A DNA stretch of 64,000 nucleotides from an uncultured Anaerolineae bacterium (GTDB taxonomy: Bacteria > Chloroflexota > Anaerolineae > Anaerolineales > Villigracilaceae), in contig CAIJPN010000183.1 in NCBI GenBank assembly GCA_903822545.1, positions 1-64,000 on the forward strand, written 5' to 3'. A program made the translations under genes and the position numbers. Each line of letters begins with the position of its first letter. Within the stretch, counting starts at the first letter, position 1. The notes beneath the pieces are model-generated. The model was not told where the DNA came from and made no database searches. It saw only the letters and a program-made list of their open reading frames with translations. Below are positions 32,819-42,200 of this stretch, piece by piece.

Positions 32819-34239
32819 CGGGTCACCTCCAGCGCCGCCACAATACGATCCATGCGCAGACCGTGCGAGCCTTTGATCAGGACAGCATCGTTTTCAGTCA
32901 GGTTTTGGCGCAGCCAGTTAACCACCGCTTCAGTTTTTTCATATTCATGGATGGATGATTTCTTCATGCCGGAACCTCGCGCTGATTCGGCGATCATGTG
33001 AGCGCGTTCGCCTAACGTCAACAGGATATCAGCCACTTCGGCGGCGCGCACGCCCACCAGGTTGTGCCCCTGGCGTTCATAGGGGCCAAGCTCCAACATG
33101 TCACCCAGCACGGCGATGCGGCGGCCTTTGAGTTCACTCAGCAGGTTGAGCGCAGCCAGTGTGGATTCCGGCGAAGCGTTGTAGGTATCATCCAGCAACA
33201 ACGCGCCGCTTTCAGTGCGGACGGCGACCAGCCGCAATTGCGCCTGGCTCTCCTGTAATCCGGCCACGATCTCATCCCAGGTCAGGCCCTCAGCCAGTCC
33301 AACGGCAGCAGCCCGCAGGGCAGTTTCCACCGAGTGGCGGCCAATCATCGGGATGTGGATGTGCAGGGATTCACGTCCATAGTGCAGGCGGAAGCGAATA
33401 CCATCCAGCCCCATGCCATCGACATCGTCGGCCCACAAATCGGCATTGGAATCCAATCCGTAGTAAAAGATGCGGGCTTTGGTGCGAGCATTCATTGGGC
33501 GGATGAAGGGGTCATCATAATTCAGGATGGCGATGCCGGTGGGGGCAGGGGGCAGAGCTTCCACCAGTTCGCCTTTGCCCTGGGCAATAACTTCCTGTGA
33601 CCCGGCGCGTTCAGCATGAACCGTGCCGATGTTGTTCAGCACACCCACCTGCGGCAGGGCGATCTCGCAGAGCTGGGTGATCTCACCGGGGACGTAGAAT
33701 CCCATCTCCAAAACAGCATACTGGTGACCGGGGGTCAGCTTGAGCACGTTCAGCGGCAGGCCGATTTCGTTGTTAAGGTTCGCGGCGCTTTTCAGGGTAC
33801 GATAGCGCTGGCTGAGCACCTGGGCAATGGCTTCCTTGGTGGTGGATTTTCCCACGCTGCCAGTGATGCCGATCACCCGCAGGTCTTTTAGCTGTTTTCT
33901 CCAAAAGGTTGCAATCTCTTGCAAGGCGGTAATGGTGTTTTTCACCAGCAGGCACACCGGCTGGTGGATGCGCTGGAAGTTAGTTTCGGGCAGACCCTGG
34001 CGCAGATCCAACAACGCGAAAGGCTCTTCAATCTCGTGGTCGATCAGCGCCACCACTGCGCCGCGCTGGAAGGCCTGCGTGACAAAGCTGTGGCCATCCG
34101 AACGCTCGCCTTTGATGGCGATGAACATCCCACCAGGAATAACCTGTCGCGAATCAATCGCCGCCTCGGTGATGACGATGTTCGGCATCTCGGGGCGGGA
34201 CTGAGTCAAGGCTTCAATAACGTCTGCGAGACTTAGCAT
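32815..34239 (-). CDS. murF: UDP-MurNAc-tripeptide D-alanyl-D-alanine ligase MurF
   Basis: A 474-residue Mur ligase adding the D-Ala-D-Ala dipeptide. P-loop GITGSVGKSTTKEAIAQVL; NNEIGLPLNVLKL and EMGFYVPGEI are MurF hallmarks, as are NYDDPFI and the C-terminal DDTYNASPESTLAALNLL. It lies directly after ftsI with no murE between them, although murE usually occupies this slot. Confidence 0.96.
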   Translation of the reverse strand: MLSLADVIEALTQSRPEMPNIVITEAAIDSRQVIPGGMFIAIKGERSDGHSFVTQAFQRGAVVALIDHEIEEPFALLDLRQGLPETNFQRIHQPVCLLVKNTITALQEIATFWRKQLKDLRVIGITGSVGKSTTKEAIAQVLSQRYRTLKSAANLNNEIGLPLNVLKLTPGHQYAVLEMGFYVPGEITQLCEIALPQVGVLNNIGTVHAERAGSQEVIAQGKGELVEALPPAPTGIAILNYDDPFIRPMNARTKARIFYYGLDSNADLWADDVDGMGLDGIRFRLHYGRESLHIHIPMIGRHSVETALRAAAVGLAEGLTWDEIVAGLQESQAQLRLVAVRTESGALLLDDTYNASPESTLAALNLLSELKGRRIAVLGDMLELGPYERQGHNLVGVRAAEVADILLTLGERAHMIAESARGSGMKKSSIHEYEKTEAVVNWLRQNLTENDAVLIKGSHGLRMDRIVAALEVTR

Positions 34240-35991
34240 TTACTGTCCTGCGATCAATCGGCGCATATTGTCTGGGGGAATATCTAGCAGCACCACCAGT
34301 TTTTCCACAATATCGTGGAAAGCCGGGGCGGCGACGTAGGAAGCCCACTCAGACGTGTTTGGCTTTTCCAGCCAAACGTAAACCATAAACTGCGGATCAT
34401 CCACCGGACCCCAGCCAATAAACGAGGCATTGGTCAATTTGGGATCATACTCACCATCCGGGCCGGGGATTTGAGCGGTGCCGGTTTTCCCGGCGATACG
34501 GTAGCCATCCACACTCGCCACTGATTCGCCCTGCTCCAGGGCGACTGCCAGCATCTCGCTGACGGTGCGTGCCGACTGTGGCGAAATGGGCGTCCCGATA
34601 ACCTGGGTGGGGGTGTTGTACTGGTGCCCGTTGCTGACCATGCCATACAGGATATGCGGATACACCATCTTGCCATCATTTGCCAGCGCAGAAGCAGCCG
34701 CCATCATCTGAATGGGGGTAACGGCTACGCCCTGGCCAAAAGAATTGGTGCCCAGGTCGATATCGTACCAATCAACATCACCTGGAACCTTCAAGCGGCC
34801 AGCCGCTTCTCCGGCCAGGTCAATGCCAGTGGGGTGACCGATACCGAAGCGTTTCATGTAAGTATAGAAGCGATCCTGGCCCATAATACTGGCAAGCCGC
34901 GCCATGCACACATTCAACGAATGTTGCATACAGCCAACCATATCTTGCACACCCCAGGCACCTTTATCCCAGTTATAAATATACCCGCCGCCGATTTCAA
35001 AATAGCCGACATCCAGGTAGCTGGTGCCAGGGGCAACCGTCCCGGCGTCGATAGCCGCCGCCATCGTCAAGACTTTGAAAACCGAGCCAGGTTCGTACTG
35101 CATATTCGTGGAGCGGTTGAATTCGCTGGCATACTTATACGTTTCACCGTACTTCCAGAACTCGTTCAGGTTCATCTGCGGCGTGGAAACCATCGCAATA
35201 ATCTCGCCATTACGCGGATTCATCACGATCACAGTGCCAGCTTCAGAACCAGTATCTTCGATAGCCTTATACAGGATTTCCTCAACCGCCGCCTGCGCCT
35301 CGCGGTCAATAGTCAAGATCAAATCTGCGCCTTTGGGGATTTGCGGCAATTCCTCGGCACGATTTGGATCTTCAGGAACCCAAACCGTCACCGGCACACC
35401 CGCCAGCAGATCGTTATACTTCTCTTCCACACCAAAATAACCCTTGTCTTCCATCGTCACAAACCCAATCACGTTAGAAGCCAGCGAATTTTCAGGGTAA
35501 CTGCGCTGGAGCAAGGCCTTAAAATCCAGCCCATCCAGGCTGGCATCACCCTTTTGCTGGTACTTATCAGAGAGTTGTTCGCGCAAATCGCGCAATTCCT
35601 TCACATTATCAGAAGAAACATAATTCGCCAGCACCACATATAGCAACCCTTCCGGCGGGTTCGTGATAGTGTCATAGATTTTGTTGTAATCCAGCCCCAG
35701 CACCACACTCAAAGTCAGCGCAACCGTGTGCGGGTTCTTAACACTGCTCAGGTTCACACCAACTTCATAAACGGTTTTATTCCCGGCCAGCAAGTAACCA
35801 TGACGGTCATAAATCTGGCCGCGCTCTGGGAAAAGCGTGCGAAACTCCCCCGCATAACGGTCGCCCTGCTTAATAAATGCAGTAGCCTGCGGACTGAACT
35901 GGATGCGCAGCATCTGGACGACGATAGCCATACCCATCAGGCTGAAAATCGCCGAAAGGATAAATAAACGGGCCTGGAATTGCTTTTTCAT
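34240..35991 (-). CDS. ftsI: Division transpeptidase FtsI/PBP2-type (class B PBP)
   Basis: A 583-residue protein. N-terminal membrane helix (LFILSAIFSLMGMAIVVQML), a PBP dimerisation domain with the EFRTLFPERGQIYDRHGY entry, and a transpeptidase domain. Active-site motifs: Ser-x-x-Lys in GSVFKVLT, SxN in HSLNVCM and KTG in AGKTGTAQIPG. It crosslinks septal peptidoglycan with FtsW. No PASTA repeats follow. It overlaps the FtsL-like gene by 4 bp and is followed directly by murF. Confidence 0.94.
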   Translation of the reverse strand: MKKQFQARLFILSAIFSLMGMAIVVQMLRIQFSPQATAFIKQGDRYAGEFRTLFPERGQIYDRHGYLLAGNKTVYEVGVNLSSVKNPHTVALTLSVVLGLDYNKIYDTITNPPEGLLYVVLANYVSSDNVKELRDLREQLSDKYQQKGDASLDGLDFKALLQRSYPENSLASNVIGFVTMEDKGYFGVEEKYNDLLAGVPVTVWVPEDPNRAEELPQIPKGADLILTIDREAQAAVEEILYKAIEDTGSEAGTVIVMNPRNGEIIAMVSTPQMNLNEFWKYGETYKYASEFNRSTNMQYEPGSVFKVLTMAAAIDAGTVAPGTSYLDVGYFEIGGGYIYNWDKGAWGVQDMVGCMQHSLNVCMARLASIMGQDRFYTYMKRFGIGHPTGIDLAGEAAGRLKVPGDVDWYDIDLGTNSFGQGVAVTPIQMMAAASALANDGKMVYPHILYGMVSNGHQYNTPTQVIGTPISPQSARTVSEMLAVALEQGESVASVDGYRIAGKTGTAQIPGPDGEYDPKLTNASFIGWGPVDDPQFMVYVWLEKPNTSEWASYVAAPAFHDIVEKLVVLLDIPPDNMRRLIAGQ

Positions 35992-36563
35992 GGCTGAACA
36001 TCCGTTAAAGGCGTGGCGGCAGCTCTCATTTGCTCACCGACCCACTCAAATAAAGATTGCTTGAACTCTGGCGAAGCAGCGATCAGGTCGCCTTCGGGCT
36101 GCGGGCTGATAAAGCGGATGCCCGTCTCTGGGAAATAACCGGGGATAACCAGATACTGCACCTCCCCAATTTTTAACTCCTCGAAACCCATCGCCCTGGC
36201 GCGTTGTTCCATTACCTGGTTTGAAAGCAGGCTGGCAATTTGCGTCTGCAAATCAGCATTGATGCGCTCATTGGCTGTGATCTGCAACTCAAGGCTTTGC
36301 ACTTCGCGCCCGGCAATGGCCGCGCGGGCAGTCACATCCAGGTAAAGCCCGGCCAGCATCGAAACAAAAACCACTCCGGCCAGGAAAACCGTAATCCACT
36401 GCCCCTGCAAGCGCAATTTGTTCTCGCGCACCGCCCGCAATGTCCCGGCCATGCTGGCAATCGACTGGTAAGCATGCGGCGTGTGCGTATCCTGCTGCGT
36501 GTGAGCGGCAGGCTGGCGAGGGGTTCTGGCAGGGCGGTTGAAGATTTTCTTCAGGATGTTCAT
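35988..36563 (-). CDS. ftsL: FtsL-like division protein
   Basis: A 191-residue bitopic protein. A basic, Gln/His-rich cytoplasmic region (1-65) precedes one membrane helix (WITVFLAGVVFVSMLAGLYL) and an extracytoplasmic coiled coil (VQSLELQITANERINADLQTQIASL) ending in the ARAMGFEELK motif common in FtsL/DivIC proteins. Position between rsmH and ftsI supports FtsL. The start at 36563 has AGAAG nearby; a longer TTG start at 36593 is less likely. Confidence 0.78.
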   Translation of the reverse strand: MNILKKIFNRPARTPRQPAAHTQQDTHTPHAYQSIASMAGTLRAVRENKLRLQGQWITVFLAGVVFVSMLAGLYLDVTARAAIAGREVQSLELQITANERINADLQTQIASLLSNQVMEQRARAMGFEELKIGEVQYLVIPGYFPETGIRFISPQPEGDLIAASPEFKQSLFEWVGEQMRAAATPLTDVQP

Positions 36564-36588
36564 AGTGAACTTCTTTTGGATGCTGGTC

Positions 36589-36610
36589 TCCAAAGTCTCC
36601 AGACTTTGGA
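36589..36610. repeat. Short palindrome before the FtsL-like gene
   Basis: TCCAAAGTC (36589-36597) pairs with GACTTTGGA (36602-36610) around TCCA. Same arm-TCC/TCT-arm build as the other small palindromes in the cluster. Confidence 0.6.
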
Positions 36611-36635
36611 AAATAATGCCTTGAATTCCATTTTG

Positions 36636-37556
36636 CTACAGTAGTTTTTCTACAACCCGCAATTTGGCACTGCGAGCGCGGGAATTTTCTTCAGTTTCGG
36701 CTTCGGTGGCTTCGATCGGCTTGCGGTTCAGCTCTTTCAGGCTGGCCTTGTGCCCGCATGTGCAAATGGGCTGGCGCGGCGGGCACAGGCAGTCTGTGCT
36801 TTCGCGCCGGAAATATTCTTTGACAAGGCGGTCTTCCAGCGAGTGAAAGCTGATGACTGCCAGCCGCCCACCCGTTTTTAGCAATCCACAAGCCAGCGGC
36901 AAGACGCTTTCCACGGCGCTCAACTCTTCGTTGACGGCGATGCGCAGGGCCTGGAAGGTGCGGGTGGCCGGGTGGATGCGCTCTTTTTTGCCAATGGTGT
37001 GTAAGATCAGGTCTGCCAGCTGCCGGGTAGTGCTGAGCGGCCGGTTGGCGATGATGGCCCGGGCAATCCTGCGGCTGAGACGTTCTTCTCCATAACGGAA
37101 GAAAATATCGGCCAGGTCTGCTTCTGCCCAGGTGTTGAGGATGTCTGCGGCGGAGTGAGCGGCGCGGGGGCCGAAACGCATATCCAGCGGGCCATCCAGT
37201 AAAAACGAGAAGCCGCGTTCGGCGTTATCAAGCTGCATGGATGAAACGCCAAAATCCAGCAAGATGCCATCTACAGAGAGCCAGCCAAGTTTTTGGGCTT
37301 CGGTTTTCATTTCAAGGTACGAATTTCGCACAATATGGGCGCGCCCGCCAAAGGGAGTGAGCCGCTGGCTGGCGATTGCGATGGCCTGCGGGTCGAGATC
37401 AAGCCCCAGCAGCTGCCCGTCCGGGGCGCTTTCTTCCAGGATGCCCACCGAATGCCCACCTGCGCCAAGCGTGCCATCGATGTAAAGGCCGCCGGGTTTG
37501 GGCTGCAAAACGTGTATAATTTCTTTATAAAGTACTGGCAGGTGTGGGGCAGGCAT
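36636..37556 (-). CDS. rsmH: 16S rRNA m4C1402 methyltransferase RsmH
   Basis: A 306-residue SAM-dependent methyltransferase (MraW) that modifies C1402 in the ribosomal P site. N-terminal HLPVLYKEIIHVLQPKPGG, the SAM motif IDGTLGAGGHSVGIL, LDFGVSSMQLDNAERGFSF and the C-terminal ISFHSLEDRLVKEYF are diagnostic. It follows mraZ by 8 bp, as in most bacteria. Confidence 0.97.
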   Translation of the reverse strand: MPAPHLPVLYKEIIHVLQPKPGGLYIDGTLGAGGHSVGILEESAPDGQLLGLDLDPQAIAIASQRLTPFGGRAHIVRNSYLEMKTEAQKLGWLSVDGILLDFGVSSMQLDNAERGFSFLLDGPLDMRFGPRAAHSAADILNTWAEADLADIFFRYGEERLSRRIARAIIANRPLSTTRQLADLILHTIGKKERIHPATRTFQALRIAVNEELSAVESVLPLACGLLKTGGRLAVISFHSLEDRLVKEYFRRESTDCLCPPRQPICTCGHKASLKELNRKPIEATEAETEENSRARSAKLRVVEKLL

Positions 37557-37564
37557 GGCGGTGT

Positions 37565-37999
37565 TTACCCGCCCAGGTTGAGCGCAGAGAAACGTTGGGC
37601 ATTGGCTTCGGCGTCATCGATGGCGGCCATTTGGGTGGCCCACTCAGTTGGCGTCCAGATTTCAAAGTATTCGCCCTGACCCACCAGCACAGCATCGTTT
37701 TCCAGGTTAAGATACTGTCGCAGGTTTTGCGGGAGCAGCACACGCCCGGCCTTGTCCACATCCACCTGGAAGGCGCTTGCCAGCAACAGGCGGCGCAGTT
37801 GGCGCGCATTTTGTTCAGTGATGCTCATGGCAGTGAGACGTTCATAGACTTGCTGGAAGTAGGCAGCGGTCATGACCATGATGTTGCGGTCGAACCCCCT
37901 GGAGATGAAGGCGCCTTCACCCAACGCATCACGGAACGCTGACGGGATTGTCAGTCGCCCTTTATCATCGAGTGAGTGCTGGTACTGCCCTAAGAACAT
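37565..37999 (-). CDS. mraZ: Transcriptional regulator MraZ
   Basis: A 144-residue protein with two AbrB-like swapped-hairpin halves: DKGRLTIPSAFRDAL near residue 12 and DKAGRVLLPQNLRQYL near 85. It forms ring oligomers and represses its own dcw operon by binding repeated TGGG boxes. The start at 37999 (AAGGAGAAG about 12 bp upstream) gives the canonical MFLGQYQHSLDDKGR N-terminus. Matching boxes lie at 38051-38084. Confidence 0.95.
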   Translation of the reverse strand: MFLGQYQHSLDDKGRLTIPSAFRDALGEGAFISRGFDRNIMVMTAAYFQQVYERLTAMSITEQNARQLRRLLLASAFQVDVDKAGRVLLPQNLRQYLNLENDAVLVGQGEYFEIWTPTEWATQMAAIDDAEANAQRFSALNLGG

Positions 38000-38050
38000 A
38001 CGTTCTAACTTCTCCTTTAATGCGCGGAACGCCGGACTAACGCCCGGCGC

Positions 38051-38084
38051 TCCACTTCGTCCCACTTTCTCCCACTTGCTCCCA
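38051..38084 (-). promoter_or_regulatory. MraZ-box operator of the dcw cluster
   Basis: On the minus strand three TGGG boxes at exact 10-bp period (TGGGAGCAAG, TGGGAGAAAG, TGGGACGAAG), followed by a weaker TGGAGCGCC. This matches the known MraZ recognition pattern of TGGGN repeats with 5-nt spacers. It lies right at and after the predicted transcription start. Confidence 0.88.
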
Positions 38085-38085
38085 T

Positions 38086-38114
38086 ATTTTACAACCTTTT
38101 TGGGTGGATTTCAA
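38086..38114 (-). promoter_or_regulatory. Sigma-70 promoter of mraZ/dcw
   Basis: On the minus strand TTGAAA (38114-38109), 17-bp spacer, TAAAAT (38091-38086). Start predicted near 38079, inside the MraZ boxes, so bound MraZ would block initiation. Confidence 0.82.
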
Positions 38115-38205
38115 GTGGGGATGAGCTTTTGCTCCCCTGGAAATGAGTTTGCAAGGTTTTTCGGGGGTTTTCCCCCATCTTTTGCTTATTTCGATTGGAT
38201 TCCTG

Positions 38206-39117
38206 ATGAATATCACCCTGTTGGAAGCGTTGCACTGGAAAGATTATGAACTTTTGGATTCTGGCGATGGCTTGAAGCTGGAACGTTTTGGCCCGTACCG
38301 TTTTGTGCGCCCGGAAGTGCAGGCCATGTGGCAGCGTGGGCTGCCCGAATCGGCCTGGCGCGAAGCCCATGCGGTTTTCCAGCCGACGAATGAGGAGAGC
38401 GGCGGGCACTGGGATTTGAAAAAGAAAGTGGATGCCAGGTGGATCATGGAGTATGCCCTCACCCCCGGCCCATCGCCCATTACAAAAGGCAACATCCGCT
38501 TTTGGACGATGACAACGCCTGGGCGGCATTTGGGGGTTTTCCCCGAGGTGGCGGCGCACTGGGACTGGATGGCCGGGTTGATTGCCAGGGCAGGACGCCC
38601 GCTGAAGGTGTTGAACCTGTTCGGGTATACGGGGCTGGCATCTTTAGCCGCGGCGGCGGCTGGGGCGGCGGTAACGCATGTGGATGCCTCCAAAAAGTCG
38701 GTGGAGTGGGCACGCGAGAACCAGGCGCTCTCGAAGCTGGAGGAGAAACCCATCCGCTGGATTGTGGATGATGCGCTTAAGTTTGTGGAACGCGAAGGCC
38801 GGCGCGGCGCAAACTATGATGGCATTATCCTCGACCCGCCCAAGTTTGGGCGCGGGCCAAAAGGTGAAATCTGGGAGGTTTATAAGTCGCTGCCGGAACT
38901 TTTGGCGGCCTGTAAGGGCGTTTTGAGCGCATCCCCGCTGTTTGTGGCGCTGACTGTGTATGCGGTCAAGGCCTCGGCCCTGCATGTAGGCCAGGCCCTG
39001 GATGAGTTGATGAGTCCATTTAACGGGAAAACTGATGCGGGTGAGCTGGTGACCCGTGAAAAAAGCCGGGGACGGTTGGTTTCCCAGGCGGTATATTCCC
39101 GATGGGAGCAAGGTTAA
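38206..39117 (+). CDS. Class I SAM-dependent rRNA methyltransferase (RlmI-like)
   Basis: A 303-residue methyltransferase. SAM motif I is LNLFGYTGLASLAAAAAG (about 145-160), motif IV is the catalytic DPPKFGRGP, and HVDASKKSVEWARENQALS binds the cofactor ribose. This set matches the RlmI/RlmK large-subunit methyltransferase group, though it lacks the N-terminal PUA domain of RlmI. ATG 38206 matches the conserved core better than the frame from 38143. Residues about 84-95 (ALTPGPSPITKG) look like the translation of a dispersed REP-type repeat. Confidence 0.85.
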   Translation: MNITLLEALHWKDYELLDSGDGLKLERFGPYRFVRPEVQAMWQRGLPESAWREAHAVFQPTNEESGGHWDLKKKVDARWIMEYALTPGPSPITKGNIRFWTMTTPGRHLGVFPEVAAHWDWMAGLIARAGRPLKVLNLFGYTGLASLAAAAAGAAVTHVDASKKSVEWARENQALSKLEEKPIRWIVDDALKFVEREGRRGANYDGIILDPPKFGRGPKGEIWEVYKSLPELLAACKGVLSASPLFVALTVYAVKASALHVGQALDELMSPFNGKTDAGELVTREKSRGRLVSQAVYSRWEQG

Positions 39118-39200
39118 AATCCTGATTGATTTTCTGCTGTTATCGCGTAAACTTAAGTTGTTTTTTGACTGTATTGAGATGATATTCTGCGGAGATTCTT

Positions 39201-42200
39201 GTGCCTCGAAAAGTGCCTGATGCTCAGAAAACGAACGATAGCAGCATGGACAGCTATCGATTTTTGTTTGAGAATTCCCTGGATGGGATTGCCCTGGCGG
39301 ATGCTGAAACGGGCCTGATTGTAGATTGCAATCGCACTTTTGAGCGCCTGGTTGGCTGGAAGAAGAGTCAGATGGTGGGGAAACACCAGCGGATGTTGCA
39401 TCCGCCTGATGCGCTGGATGATGGGTACAGCCGGACGTTTAGACAGCATACATCCAAAAAAAGAGGGAAGCTTTTATCGGACCGGTTGTTAACCCGCAAC
39501 GGCGAGATTAAGCATGTAGAAATCTTGGGCAGTGAAGTGGAAATGAATGGCCGCAAGTTGATTTGCGGCATCTTCCGCGATGTGACTGAGCGCGAGAAGG
39601 CTGATGCGCAGCTGCATGAAAGTGAAGCACGGTTGCAGACGGTTTTGGAGAATATCCCGTTCGACTTTTGGGTATGCGATGAGAATGGGAAATATGTGCT
39701 CCAAAATCGGGTTTCGTACCAGAATTGGGGCTTGCAGATTGGCCGGCGGCCCGAAGATATGAATCTGCCACCCGAAACACTGCACACCTGGCAGGAAAAC
39801 AACGAGCGCGCATTAGATGGCGAAGTGGTGCGGGGCGAAGCGAGTTACCTGATCCGTGGCAAACGCAGGACGATGGAAAATGTGCTGGCACCCATTTATA
39901 TTGGCGGGCAGGTCAGCGGTTTTTTGGGTATCAATATCGATATTACTGACCGTAAACGCGCTGAGGAAGAACGCAACCTGCTTTTCAACAACTCCATCGA
40001 TTTGCAATCAGTGACCGGGCCAGATGGCTGTTTTAAGCAGCTCAACCCGGCCTGGGAGCATGTACTGGGCTGGAGTCGGGCAGAGTTGATGAGCAAACCG
40101 CACATCGAGTTTGTGCATCCAGACGACCAGGAGATAACCCGTGTTGCCGAAGCAACCCTCAGGATGGAGAAGGTTCTGACCGGCTTTGAGAATCGCTACC
40201 TGACTAAATCGGGCGTTTATAAGTGGCTTTCGTGGAATGCCAGCGTGCTGGGGGATGACCTGGGCATATTCTTTGCTGTTGCACGTGATATTACCGAGCA
40301 AAAAAGGCTGCAAAAAGCCATCGATGATATCGAGAGTGGCCTGGCAACCAAGTTTGGTGAGAATTTCTTCGATTCGATGGTGCTGGAAATTTCTGAAACA
40401 CTGGGCAGCGACCGCACTTTCATTGGCCGGGTGCTGGAAGATGAGAACAGCGTTCAAACGTTGTCGGTCTGCCTCGATGGGCAGATTATTGACAATTTTG
40501 AATACCAGCTCGAAGGCACACCCAGCCTGGCAGTGATCGGCAAATCCACCTGCTCTTTTGCGCAAGGGGTTTCAGGCCTGTTTCCTCATGACCCTGATTT
40601 GAAAGGCTTCGAAGGCTATACCGGTGTGCCCCTGTTCGACATGAATGGTATCCCACTGGGGTTGATGGTGGCAGTATTCCGCAAGGTCATCCCCGACCCG
40701 GCTTTTGTGCGTTCGGTCATGCAGATTTTCGCGGTGCGCGTCTCGGCAGAAATTGGCCGCCAGCAAGCCCAGGAAGAGCTGCGCATCAGCGAGGCGCGCT
40801 ACCGCAGCCTGTTCGATAACTCACCCGTCTCATTATGGGAAGAAGATTTCTCGGAAGTCAAACGCGAGGTTGACCAACTCCGGCGCCAGGGCATCACCGA
40901 CCTCCGCACTTATTTTGCCGAACACCCAGAGGATGCCCGACACTGCGCCGGGCTGGTTAAAGTGGTGGATATTAACAAAACCGGCATCACCCTGTTTGAA
41001 ATGGGCAACTACGTACCCTCAGACTTTGAGATTGAGCAATATTTCTCTGAAAGCACCCTGCCGACATTTATTGACGAAGTTGTGGCCCTGGCAGATGGGC
41101 AACCAACCTACCAGTGTGAAATCGAATCGTTCAACATGAATCACGAAAAAATTTACAGCATCATGAAGATGACCGTGATGCCAGGGCACGAACAAGACTG
41201 GGGCCGGGTGCAAATTTCATTTGTCGATCTCACCTTGCGCAAACGCGCCGAAGACAACCTGCGCCAATCTGAAGCCAAATTGCGCCTGTTGTTCGATACC
41301 ATGCTCACTGCTTTTGCCGTGCACGAAGTTATTTGTGATGAACACGGTGAACCAGTGGATTATCGCTATCTGGAAGTGAATCCCGCGTTTGAAAAAGTGA
41401 CCGACCTGAAAGCTGGCAACCTGATTGGTTATACCGTTAAAGAAAAATTACCCGGCACAGAAGACTACTGGATCAAAACCTTCGGCAGGGTGGCCCTCAC
41501 CGGCGAACCGGTCCCTTTCAGCCAATATTTGCACGAATTCGGCAAATATTACGAGGGCATTGCCTACAGCCCCACCCAGGGACAGTTCGCCGTCATGTTC
41601 AACGATGTCACCGAACGTGTCAAGGCAGAACAAAATGTGCGGCGCGCCTTTGAGCAGCAGAGCGCCCTGCGCGAAATCGACCAGGCCATCCTGGGCGGGC
41701 AGGAAATTTCACTGGTAGGCGATATTGTTCTCAAGCAGATCGTCCGTCAGCTTGGCATAGATGGCGCTGAGCTACTGCGCTTCGAACCAGAGACCATCAC
41801 CCTGCAAATAGTGGCGCGGCTGGGTGTGCATGCCTACCACGAACACGCCAGCTTCCCGCTCAAAGGCGATATCAGCGCCCAGGCTGTTATGGAGCGCCAA
41901 ACCATCTTCATCCAGGATTTCCAGAACCACCTAAAGACCCACCCAAGCTGCAAAGAACTGGCGTCCGAAGGATTCCAAACCTATGTGGCCCTGCCGCTGA
42001 TTGCTAAAGGTAGCGTCATCGGTGTGCTGGAAGTTTTCCATCGCAGCCGCCTCGACCCAGATGCTGAATGGTGGAACTGGGCTGAAGCCTTCGCTGGACA
42101 AACCGCCCTGGCCCTTGATAACCAGATGCTCTTCCAGGGCCTGCAACGCTCCAACTTTGAATTGACCATGGCCTACGACCTGACCCTCGAAGGCTGGGCC

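Noticed and set aside
34624-35643. 339-codon plus-strand ORF opposite ftsI
   Set aside because: Antisense shadow of the transpeptidase gene.
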